Source of the DNA: a virus
IMG/VR virus record: IMGVR_UViG_3300032116_001301
Coordinates: 1-23,952 of that record
Direction: 5' to 3' (one strand)
Length of the DNA: 23,952 nucleotides
The notes beneath the pieces were generated by a model. The model did not search any database, had not been told where the DNA came from, and saw nothing but the letters and a program-made list of their open reading frames with translations. The translations under genes were made by a program, and so were the position numbers. How positions within the stretch are numbered: the first letter of the stretch is position 1; each line of letters begins with the position of its first letter. Positions 1 through 5,559 of this stretch are shown here, one piece after another.

Positions 1-881
1 ACCGGGCAGTCGACGCCGGCCACCCACAGCTGGCAGTTCACCACCACGTCCAGGTCGCCGGCGCGCAGCCGCTCCAGGGCGCCGGTGCGTTCGTCGGTGG
101 CGGTCTGGCCGGATATAGCAATACTGCGATAACCAGCCAGCCGGAATGCGTCGGCGGTGTCTTCGGCGTGGCGCACGTTGGTGCAGAACACGACGCAAGG
201 GCGGCCATGCGCCAGCTTGCGGTAGTGCGCCACCGCGTCGCCGGTGATGGACGGCTTGTTCATGGCGTCGGCCAGTTCGCCCTGGGCGTAGTCGCCGGCT
301 ACGGTGCGCACGCCGGCCAGGTCTGGACGGCTGGGGGCGTAGTAGCGGATGGGCACCAGCAGCCCCTGGCGCTGCAGGTCGGCAGTGTCGCAGGACTGCA
401 CCAGGGTGTCGAACATCTCGCCCAGGCCGCGACCGTCCAGTCGCGCCGGTGTTGCGGTCAGCCCCAGCAGGATGGGATTGCCGACCGCCTCGACCACCAG
501 GCGGTAGGTGGCGGCCACGGCCAGGTGGCATTCGTCAATCACGACCAGGTCGGGCCGCGACAGGTCAGCCAGGCGACGCGCTGCGGTCTGCACGCTCACG
601 ACATGCACCTGGGCGCCATAGTCGTGCGGCCGCTCGGCCATGACGTAGCTGTGCGCGATACCCTCGGCCGTCAGCTTGGCGCTAGTGGTGTCCAGGATTT
701 CGCGCAGGTGCGCCATGAACCAGACGCGGCGGCCACGGGCGACAGCGCTGCGGATGATCTCGGCGCTGGTGTGCGTTTTTCCGCCGCCGGTTGCCATCAC
801 CAGCACCGGCGCACGGTGGCCGGCGCGGTAGGCCGCCCGCAGGTCCTCCAGCGCTTTGGCCTGGTGCGGGCGCAGGCTCAC
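1..881 (-). CDS. SF2 DEAD/DEAH-box helicase, partial (3' end beyond left edge)
   Basis: ATP-dependent superfamily 2 helicase, probably for phage DNA replication or recombination. Reading the minus strand gives 293 uninterrupted codons that run off the window. Visible motifs are Walker A ATGGGKT (residues 30-36), motif II DECH (116-119), motif III TATP (142-145), a motif IV region VVFCTN (230-235) and a motif V-like VVVNCQLWVAGVDCP (279-293). This order is that of RecQ/DEAD-like phage helicases; the C-terminal part with motif VI is outside the window. The start is taken as GTG at 881 because it overlaps the stop of the small upstream membrane peptide in a GTGA junction. Another in-frame GTG lies at 893. 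The protein is third in the leftward operon after the HTH regulator. The family call is firm; the exact role in replication is inferred. Confidence 0.9.
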   Translation of the reverse strand, partial: MSLRPHQAKALEDLRAAYRAGHRAPVLVMATGGGKTHTSAEIIRSAVARGRRVWFMAHLREILDTTSAKLTAEGIAHSYVMAERPHDYGAQVHVVSVQTAARRLADLSRPDLVVIDECHLAVAATYRLVVEAVGNPILLGLTATPARLDGRGLGEMFDTLVQSCDTADLQRQGLLVPIRYYAPSRPDLAGVRTVAGDYAQGELADAMNKPSITGDAVAHYRKLAHGRPCVVFCTNVRHAEDTADAFRLAGYRSIAISGQTATDERTGALERLRAGDLDVVVNCQLWVAGVDCP

Positions 882-985
882 AGCGGCGCCCACATGTGGA
901 AGAAAAACCACACCAGCCGCAACCAGCTGCCTAGCAGGAACGCCCACCAGACGAATGCCGCCATCAGGATCAAGGCGCCTTTCAT
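878..985 (-). CDS. 35-residue aromatic-rich membrane peptide
   Basis: A short gene of 35 codons. The product starts MKGALILMAAFVWWAFLLG and is almost entirely one hydrophobic segment rich in Trp and Phe, so a single inner-membrane helix is likely. The frame stays open upstream to 1162, but ATG at 985 is preferred because it overlaps the stop of the HTH gene (ATGA), and the gene's own stop overlaps the helicase start (GTGA). This double coupling is the main reason to believe it is expressed. I do not recognise a family. A role in exclusion or membrane attachment of replication proteins would be a guess. Confidence 0.55.
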   Translation of the reverse strand: MKGALILMAAFVWWAFLLGSWLRLVWFFFHMWAPL

Positions 986-1182
986 CCCATTGCCTTTTCG
1001 CGCAGGCGCTCGGCCGCTTGGTTGATGCGCACGACGGTGGATGGCCTCGGCTTGGATAAGCCTTTGTTCCAGCGGTGAAGGGTTGCGCGGCTGACGCCGG
1101 CCTCGAATAGCAGCGAAGTCACGGAAGTTCTCGACCGTGCCGCCATTTCCCTGATCGTCCATTTAAGGTCGTCCGATTTCAT
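982..1182 (-). CDS. Small Cro/CI-like HTH DNA-binding protein
   Basis: A 66-residue protein that is nearly all helix-turn-helix domain. The segment SVTSLLFEAGVSRATLHRWN has the helix-turn-recognition-helix pattern of XRE/Cro-type or transposase-like HTH proteins. The frame extends to a GTG at 1215, giving 77 residues. ATG at 1182 is chosen because a TATGAT -10-like element lies on this strand at 1223-1218, which would place the transcript start near or downstream of the GTG. The gene heads the leftward early operon, is ATGA-coupled to the next gene and faces the exonuclease gene. A Cro-like or repressor role at the divergent promoters is likely from context but not shown. It is short for a full CI repressor and has no cleavage domain. 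Confidence 0.6.
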   Translation of the reverse strand: MKSDDLKWTIREMAARSRTSVTSLLFEAGVSRATLHRWNKGLSKPRPSTVVRINQAAERLREKAMG

Positions 1183-1301
1183 GGGTTTTCGATGGAAGTT
1201 TACTGTTGTGGTCACGCATCATAACGGAACGCGGCGCACCCAAACTATTGAAATGGCTGTATATTCCGGGTCGCGCCGTGAACTGGCGTGAAAGGACGAA
1301 A
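1183..1301. promoter_or_regulatory. Divergent early control region
   Basis: This non-coding gap separates the leftward HTH-helicase operon from the rightward exonuclease-excisionase operon and should hold both promoters and any operator. On the minus strand TATGAT (1223-1218) is a fair -10 box, with only a poor -35. On the plus strand an AAAGGA Shine-Dalgarno sequence sits just before the exonuclease ATG. I found no convincing operator palindrome by eye. Confidence 0.45.
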
Positions 1302-2150
1302 ATGGAAACAGGAATTTATGCGGGCATCAGTAACGACGCCTATCACGGCGGGCCCGGTGTCTCGAAAAGCGGCCTAGACCTGGTGGCGCGGTCGCCGCTG
1401 CACTACTGGTCGCGGTATCTCGACCCGAACCGCGAGGAGCGGGAACCCACGCCGGCGATGCGCCTGGGAACGGCCATCCACACGGCCGTGCTGGAGCCCG
1501 GCGAATTTGCCAAGCGCCACCACGTCGCGCCGGCGGTGGACCGCCGCACGAAGGACGGGAAAGCGACCTGGGAAGCGGCAGTCGATGCAGCTGCGGCCGC
1601 CGGCGCCGAACTGATCTCGAACGACGACGCGCTGACATGCATGCGCATTGCCGAACAGGTGCGCCAGCACCCGACGGCGCGCAAGGTGTTCGCCACCGGC
1701 CAGGCTGAAATGTCCTGTTACTGGACGGACGCGGAAACCGGCCTTCTGTGCAAGTGCCGGCCGGACTGGCTGTCCATGCCGCTGGTGGTGGACCTGAAGT
1801 CCACCGACGACGCCAGCGCTGTCGGGTTCCAGCGGTCGGCCTGGACTTATCGCTACTGGGTCCAGGCGGCCTGGTACATGGACGGCGTCGAACAGGCGAC
1901 CGGCCAGCGCCCTGATGCGTTCGTGTTCGCAGCTTTTGAAAAGGCCGCGCCCTATGCCTGCGCGTTCTACTTCGCCGACGACGCCATGATAGAAATGGGC
2001 CGCGCTGAATACCGCAAGCAGCTGCGCGTGCTGGCCGACTGTATCCAGTCGGATACATGGCCGGGCTACACCACCGACGTGATGCCGCTGGGGCTGCCGG
2101 CCTGGGCGTTGGCGGCCGCCGCGAATGACAACCAGCGGGGGGTGGTATGA
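1302..2150 (+). CDS. RecE-like PD-(D/E)XK phage exonuclease
   Basis: A 282-residue nuclease of the exodeoxyribonuclease VIII/RecE type (PDDEXK superfamily). Such enzymes resect double-stranded ends to leave 3' single strands for annealing. Visible signatures are LGTAIHTAVLEP (residues 55-66, with the motif I His at 60), the active-site pair RPDW (D155) and VVDLKS (D164, K166), and a QxxxY motif, Q188-Y192. The ORF can be extended to a TTG at 1206, but ATG 1302 has a good AAAGGA ribosome site six bases upstream and gives the usual family N-terminus. The stop overlaps the next gene (ATGA). The neighbouring RecA-fold ATPase supports a phage recombination module. Family confidence is high; exonuclease polarity is inferred from the family. 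Confidence 0.88.
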   Translation: METGIYAGISNDAYHGGPGVSKSGLDLVARSPLHYWSRYLDPNREEREPTPAMRLGTAIHTAVLEPGEFAKRHHVAPAVDRRTKDGKATWEAAVDAAAAAGAELISNDDALTCMRIAEQVRQHPTARKVFATGQAEMSCYWTDAETGLLCKCRPDWLSMPLVVDLKSTDDASAVGFQRSAWTYRYWVQAAWYMDGVEQATGQRPDAFVFAAFEKAAPYACAFYFADDAMIEMGRAEYRKQLRVLADCIQSDTWPGYTTDVMPLGLPAWALAAAANDNQRGVV

Positions 2151-2476
2151 AAGCGGCAGCCCTCATCCTGGCGCTGACCTCAACCTGCGCCCAGGCGCAG
2201 TTCTTGGACGGCAATGCCCTGCTGGCCCGGCTCAATGGCGACCAGCAGTCCCAGTCGTTCGCGCTGGGCTACATCGCCGGCGCCTTCGACAATGCCACCG
2301 GCGTGAAAATCTGCCCGCCTGCAGGCATCAGCGTCGGCCAGGTTCGAGACATGACGCGCCTGGCGCTGGAGGGGCTGCCGGCCGAACGGCATGCACCGGC
2401 CGACATTTTCGTCGTCGCTGTCGGCATTCGCGCCTGGCCGTGCAAGCCGCCGGCTCAACCAGGCAGGTCCCTTTAA
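2147..2476 (+). CDS. Secreted Rap1a/Tai-family immunity-like protein
   Basis: A 109-residue protein with a Sec signal peptide (positive Lys2, hydrophobic core, AQA cleavage site at residue 17). The mature part resembles Rap1a/Tai immunity proteins, periplasmic inhibitors of type VI amidase effectors. It has FALGYIAGAFD (38-48), CPPAGISVGQ (56-65), an HAPAD segment (82-86) and a final WPC (97-99). The two cysteines, C56 and C99, match the disulfide usual in this family. The start overlaps the exonuclease stop (ATGA), so the two are co-translated. It is odd in a DNA-recombination operon: it may protect the lysogen, act in superinfection exclusion, or have another periplasmic role. The family assignment rests on motif resemblance, not a search. 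Confidence 0.72.
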   Translation: MKAAALILALTSTCAQAQFLDGNALLARLNGDQQSQSFALGYIAGAFDNATGVKICPPAGISVGQVRDMTRLALEGLPAERHAPADIFVVAVGIRAWPCKPPAQPGRSL

Positions 2477-2495
2477 TTAACCCCGAAAGCAAAAC

Positions 2496-3497
2496 ATGAA
2501 CGAATTCCAAATCCGCGAAGCGCAGCGCCAAGGCGCCCGGCTGCTGATCCAGTTGTCCGGCGTGTCCGGCAGCGGCAAGACGTACAGTGCGCTGCAGCTG
2601 GCCTATGGCCTGGCTGGGCAGCGCGCCGACAAGGTGGTGATGATCGACACCGAAAACCGGCGCGGGTCGCTTTACGCCGACAGTCTGCCTGGTAAGGACA
2701 AATTCCGCATTATCGACTTCTACGCTCCATTTTCCCCGGCCCGGTATGTCCAGGCGATTGAAGCGGCCTGCAATGCCGGCGCCGAGGTTATCGTAATCGA
2801 CAGCGTTACACATGAATGGGAAAGCGAGGGCGGCTGCGAATGGATGGCGAACCAGACGCGGTTTCCTGACTGGAAGCGCGCCAAGGCGGAACACAAGCGG
2901 TTCATGACTTACATGCTGCAGTGCCCCGCGCACATCATTGCCTGCACCCGCGCCCGCGAGAAGGTGGATTTCAGCGACCCGAAAAATCCGCGCCCGCTTG
3001 GCATTCAGCCAATCCAAGAAAAGAATTTTTCGTATGAGGCAACCGTCAGCCTGATGATGCACGACCAAGGTCAACGTCAGGATGTGCTTAAGTGCCCCGC
3101 TGAACTTCAGGCTGTACTTGGGCGTGGGCAGGGGTATCTGGGTGCTAGCGATGGCCTAGCGCTGCGAAATTGGGTGGATGGTGGCGCGAGTGTTGACCCA
3201 GCCATCGAACACCATCGCGGCATTCTGCTCAACACGACAGAACAGGGTCTAAAGGCGCTCCAGGCCGCTTGGCTGGCGACGCCCGCGAACGTGCGCAAGG
3301 AACTAGGCGAATCGTTCAAGGACCAACTGAAGGCTGCCGCCAAGGAATATGAAAATGTTCGGGCGCCACAGCCGGCGGCTGTGCCCTCATCCATACGCGA
3401 CCTGAATTCTGGTGATAGGAATGAACACCATATGGACGGGAATGATTCCCAAGGTGTAGAACAGAACAAAATCAGAACGACGGGGGATGTATTTTGA
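2496..3497 (+). CDS. RecA-fold phage ATPase (AAA_24/Sak4-like)
   Basis: A 333-residue P-loop ATPase. Walker A is GVSGSGKT (residues 22-29), VIVIDSVTHEW (98-108) is the Walker B strand, MIDTENRRGS (49-58) follows the first strand, and HIIACTRAREK (146-156) looks like a RecA-type sensor strand. About 230 residues form the ATPase. The remaining 100 are a low-complexity, polar tail. The family is common in temperate siphophages next to an exonuclease, and some members (Sak4) act as single-strand annealing or RecA-like proteins. No Beta, Erf or RecT gene is visible here, so this is the best candidate for the annealing partner. The gene follows the Rap1a-like gene by 19 bases and its stop overlaps the TTG start of the next gene. 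Confidence 0.82.
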   Translation: MNEFQIREAQRQGARLLIQLSGVSGSGKTYSALQLAYGLAGQRADKVVMIDTENRRGSLYADSLPGKDKFRIIDFYAPFSPARYVQAIEAACNAGAEVIVIDSVTHEWESEGGCEWMANQTRFPDWKRAKAEHKRFMTYMLQCPAHIIACTRAREKVDFSDPKNPRPLGIQPIQEKNFSYEATVSLMMHDQGQRQDVLKCPAELQAVLGRGQGYLGASDGLALRNWVDGGASVDPAIEHHRGILLNTTEQGLKALQAAWLATPANVRKELGESFKDQLKAAAKEYENVRAPQPAAVPSSIRDLNSGDRNEHHMDGNDSQGVEQNKIRTTGDVF

Positions 3498-3694
3498 TCG
3501 AAACAGCAATTGAATACCTGACTCCATCTGAATTGGTTTCCCGGTATCGCGGCACCATTACCATTCGGACGCTGGCGAACTGGCGCAGCACCGGCGAAGG
3601 TCCGCGCTACACCAAAATCGGCGGGCGCGTTCTGTACCCAGTCGACTGCGTGATCGACTGGGAACGCAAGCGCACACTGGGTGAACCCGCGTGA
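3494..3694 (+). CDS. Excisionase-like MerR/HTH_17 DNA-binding protein
   Basis: A 66-residue protein with a winged-helix layout: TPSELVSRY (10-18), then TIRTLANWRSTGEGPRYTKI (23-42), then RVLYPVDCVIDW (46-57). This is the HTH_17/AlpA-Xis pattern, in which a helix-turn-helix is followed by a wing with Gly-Pro-x-Tyr and a Tyr-Pro turn. The only plausible start is TTG 3494, overlapping the ATPase stop, with a GGGGG stretch about eight bases upstream. It is the last gene before the terminator and attachment site and lies next to the integrase, so recombination directionality factor is the natural reading. A transcriptional regulator is the alternative. Confidence 0.72.
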   Translation: MIETAIEYLTPSELVSRYRGTITIRTLANWRSTGEGPRYTKIGGRVLYPVDCVIDWERKRTLGEPA

Positions 3695-3702
3695 CGAACT
3701 GA

Positions 3703-3729
3703 CAAACCATACCCCAAACCATACCCCAG
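3703..3729 (+). repeat. 27-bp direct repeat, left arm (integrase arm-site candidate)
   Basis: It consists of C, two tandem copies of AAACCATACCCC, then AG. An identical 27-bp copy lies at 3950-3976. The pair flanks the tRNA-derived core, as expected for P and P' arm-type integrase binding sites. The last six bases also form the left side of the terminator stem. Confidence 0.75.
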
Positions 3730-3754
3730 CCGATTTGGCTGGGGTTTTTGTTTT
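3724..3754 (+). terminator. Rho-independent terminator after the recombination/excision operon
   Basis: A perfect 8-bp stem CCCCAGCC/GGCTGGGG with a GATTT loop, followed by TTTTTGTTTT. It ends rightward transcription after the excisionase gene and before the attachment core, so integrase needs its own promoter or read-through. There is no T-run on the other strand. Confidence 0.92.
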
Positions 3755-3776
3755 AGCCTAAGTGCTTGGATTTGTT

Positions 3777-3823
3777 TGGTGAGCCCGGCCGGTGTCGAAC
3801 CGGCGACCCTCTGATTAAAAGTC
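3777..3823 (-). other. attP: attP core: 3' half of a tRNA-Lys(UUU) gene
   Basis: On the minus strand this reads as the 3' part of a tRNA. It has anticodon loop CTTTTAA (3821-3815, anticodon TTT), a 3' anticodon stem, a perfect T-arm GCCGG-TTCGACA-CCGGC, acceptor strand GGGCTCA and an encoded CCA (3779-3777). The match stops just upstream of the anticodon loop: the bases there would not pair with the 3' anticodon stem beyond GA, and no D-arm follows. It is therefore not a functional tRNA. Many tyrosine integrases use such a tRNA 3' end as the identity segment shared by attP and attB. The flanking arm repeats and the adjacent int and xis genes support this. The exact crossover point cannot be seen. 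Confidence 0.88.
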
Positions 3824-3840
3824 GGGAAATGACGGTTACC

Positions 3841-3860
3841 GGCAGTTCCCGGCAGTTCCC
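3841..3860 (+). repeat. Tandem 10-bp repeat in the attP arm
   Basis: Two adjacent copies of GGCAGTTCCC between the attP core and int. Tandem short repeats at this place are typical of excisionase or integrase arm binding, but the sequence alone cannot say which protein binds. Confidence 0.6.
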
Positions 3861-3873
3861 GGTGTCAGCGCGT

Positions 3874-3896
3874 AAGTCACGAAAAACAGGTGACTT
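3874..3896. promoter_or_regulatory. Inverted repeat upstream of int
   Basis: AAGTCAC and GTGACTT form a perfect 7-bp inverted repeat around a 9-base AT-rich spacer. It lies about 90 bases before the int start and could be an operator or a bent protein-binding site. It has no T-run and is not a terminator. Confidence 0.45.
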
Positions 3897-3919
3897 TCTG
3901 ACAAGGTTCGGTCTAAATG

Positions 3920-3934
3920 TAGCACCCGGTGCTA
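3920..3934. promoter_or_regulatory. Short palindrome in the int leader
   Basis: TAGCAC-CCG-GTGCTA is a 6-bp perfect inverted repeat with a 3-base centre, 50 bases before the int ATG. It is a possible operator for a dimeric regulator of int. I could not find a convincing -35/-10 pair near it. Confidence 0.35.
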
Positions 3935-3949
3935 GTCTTTCACTTTGAT

Positions 3950-3976
3950 CAAACCATACCCCAAACCATACCCCAG
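3950..3976 (+). repeat. 27-bp direct repeat, right arm (integrase arm-site candidate)
   Basis: Identical over 27 bases to 3703-3729, 247 bp away, with the same double AAACCATACCCC unit. It ends ten bases before the int ATG, so integrase bound here could block its own translation start or promoter (autoregulation, inferred). Confidence 0.75.
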
Positions 3977-3985
3977 GAACAGCCA

Positions 3986-5272
3986 ATGCTCACCGACAGA
4001 CAAATCCAGGCCGCACTGAAAACCTGCACCAGCGAGGTGGTGCTAAACGATGGCGCCGGCGGCAAGGGTGGCGGGTCGCTGGTCCTGGTCGTGCGTCGGC
4101 GCGCCGATGGCTGCACGGCGAACTGGTCCGGCCAGTGGTGGGACGACGGCAAGCGCCGGCGCAAGCCGCTCGGGCCTTATCCCAGCGTGGGACTAGCAGC
4201 AGCGCGCCAGCTGTATGCCGACCAGGTGCGCGACGTCCTGGCGGCCGGCAGGAACCCGCTGGTGGCCGTTCTGACTGCCGACAAACCGACGGTGGCGCGG
4301 CTGTTCACGGCTTATTGCGACCGCATGCTGGCCGACGGCAAGTCCTCCGAACCGGAATACAGGCGCTGCCTGGAAGCGGCTGCGGCGGCCTTCGGGGCGA
4401 ACCGGCTGGCCGGCGACATATTGCCGGACGACGTGTCGGCCTATCTCGCCAAGGTGTTCGCCCGCGCTCGGTCCCAGGCTGACCACGAACGGGCCTACTT
4501 GCACGCCGCATTCCAGTGGGGGCTGCGGGCGGCGCACGACTACCGGCAGGACCTGCGCGTGGACTGGGGGGTGCGACAGAACCCGGTTGGCGCCATCCCG
4601 AAGGACACAGCCGCCAGCCGGCCGCGTGACAGGGCGCTGACGCCGGATGAACTGGCCGCCGTGTGGCACGGCCTGGCCGGCAGCCGCATGGGGCTGGAAG
4701 CGGCCACCTGCGTGCGCATGCTGATCCTGACCGGCCAACGGGTGCGGGAAGTGCTGCGCATGGACCGCCGCCACATTGACCTGGCGCGGATGCTGTGGAC
4801 AATGCCCGCCATGTCCACCAAGGGCGGCCTACAGGGCAAGCGCGCGACGGCGCACGTCATCCCGCTGCCGGAACTGGCGCGGCCGGTGCTGCAGCAGCTG
4901 ATGGCCGCCAACAAGTCGGGCCCGCTGTTCGCTAACCGCAAGGGGGAACCGATGGCCGACAACAGCATTCGCCAGGCGCTGGTCGACCTGCAGACCGACC
5001 TGGCGATGGACCCGTTCCAGCCGCGTGACCTGCGCCGAACCTGGAAAACACGGACTGCCGATGCAGGAATTGCAAGGTTCGAGCGTGACCTAATCCAGCA
5101 GCACCAGCAGGGCGACACCGGGTCCAAGCATTACGATATGGCGACCTATACGCCGCAGCTGCGCGCCGCGATGGACACCTGGAACGACTGGCTGGAGCAG
5201 TTAATCGCGGGAAAACAGTCGCGCGCGGCGCTCACGCATGCGGGCGCACTCCAGGCACAGGCGCAGGCGTAG
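3986..5272 (+). CDS. int: Tyrosine-type site-specific integrase
   Basis: A 428-residue tyrosine recombinase that would join attP to a host tRNA-Lys gene. The catalytic domain shows TGQRVREV (R252), a box II written RDLRRT (R347 where His is usual, R350), H373, and HYD with nucleophile Y383 ten residues later. The N-terminal part has a DUF4102-like arm domain (GxYPSVGLAAAR near residue 65) and a core-binding SAM-like domain (about 95-205). The frame extends to a GTG at 3929, but that would translate the arm repeat; ATG 3986 has AGGAA six bases upstream. The 3' end overlaps the convergent TraR-like gene by 72 bases. The family call is secure. The His-to-Arg change occurs in some phage integrases as I recall them, so activity is not ruled out. 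Confidence 0.93.
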   Translation: MLTDRQIQAALKTCTSEVVLNDGAGGKGGGSLVLVVRRRADGCTANWSGQWWDDGKRRRKPLGPYPSVGLAAARQLYADQVRDVLAAGRNPLVAVLTADKPTVARLFTAYCDRMLADGKSSEPEYRRCLEAAAAAFGANRLAGDILPDDVSAYLAKVFARARSQADHERAYLHAAFQWGLRAAHDYRQDLRVDWGVRQNPVGAIPKDTAASRPRDRALTPDELAAVWHGLAGSRMGLEAATCVRMLILTGQRVREVLRMDRRHIDLARMLWTMPAMSTKGGLQGKRATAHVIPLPELARPVLQQLMAANKSGPLFANRKGEPMADNSIRQALVDLQTDLAMDPFQPRDLRRTWKTRTADAGIARFERDLIQQHQQGDTGSKHYDMATYTPQLRAAMDTWNDWLEQLIAGKQSRAALTHAGALQAQAQA

Positions 5273-5416
5273 CGCCACCCGGCCAGGCTCTATTTCGTCC
5301 TCGCATTCCTCGCAGTCGATGATGGGCGGCTTGTTTTGGGCCGCCCGATGCGCTGCCAGGCGCCGTTCCAGGTCAGCCATGATGGCGTCGTTCGCGATGT
5401 CGGCTTCGTCGGGCAT
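5201..5416 (-). CDS. TraR/DksA-like C4 zinc-finger protein
   Basis: A 71-residue protein. The N-terminus MPDEADIAND closely resembles that of plasmid TraR, where acidic residues Asp3 and Asp6 enter the RNA polymerase secondary channel. A helix follows, then a C4 zinc finger CEEC (35-38) and CLEC (54-57), and a basic C-terminal helix. TraR acts alone like DksA plus ppGpp on host promoters. ATG 5416 is chosen because it overlaps the upstream stop (TAATG) and gives the TraR-type N-terminus; longer starts at 5434 and 5467 are less likely. It is the last gene of the late operon in this window and overlaps the end of int on the other strand. I see no terminator behind it. Confidence 0.83.
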   Translation of the reverse strand: MPDEADIANDAIMADLERRLAAHRAAQNKPPIIDCEECEDEIEPGRVALRLRLCLECARMRERRARLFSRD

Positions 5417-5559
5417 TACAGGGCCGCCCTCCATAGGAACACCTGGGCGAACGCATAACCCAGCCACATGCCGGCGCCGTTTACGTTGCCCTTCATGTAC
5501 TGGTCGCAGGCGACGACGAAGTAGGCGACGCCAGTGGCCGCGATCAGGACGTGGCTCAT
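5416..5559 (-). CDS. 47-residue small membrane protein
   Basis: The product begins MSHVLIAATGVAYFVVACDQ and contains two short hydrophobic stretches (about 3-18 and 30-44) around a polar middle, so it is probably an inner-membrane hairpin or one helix plus an amphipathic segment. ATG 5559 overlaps the metallophosphoesterase stop (ATGA) and its own stop overlaps the TraR-like start. The frame is open upstream to 5634, but that part lies inside the previous gene. Similar tiny membrane proteins are common in phage lysis or late regions. No function can be assigned. Confidence 0.6.
   Translation of the reverse strand: MSHVLIAATGVAYFVVACDQYMKGNVNGAGMWLGYAFAQVFLWRAAL

Noticed and set aside
168-1025. 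285-residue plus-strand ORF
   Set aside because: It is antisense to the helicase, whose motifs are clear on the minus strand; no family pattern is seen in this frame.
1327-2235. 302-residue minus-strand ORF
   Set aside because: Arg/Pro/Ala-rich shadow of the exonuclease gene in high-GC DNA, with no motif.
3777-3823. A functional tRNA-Lys gene
   Set aside because: Only the 3' half is present; the 5' anticodon stem, D-arm and 5' acceptor strand are missing, so it is an att segment.
3898-3925. Int promoter with CTGACA as -35
   Set aside because: No acceptable -10 box lies at 16-18 bases; the match is too weak to report.
3929-3985. N-terminal extension of the integrase from a GTG
   Set aside because: It would translate the arm repeat into a repeated QTIP peptide, and ATG 3986 has a good ribosome site.
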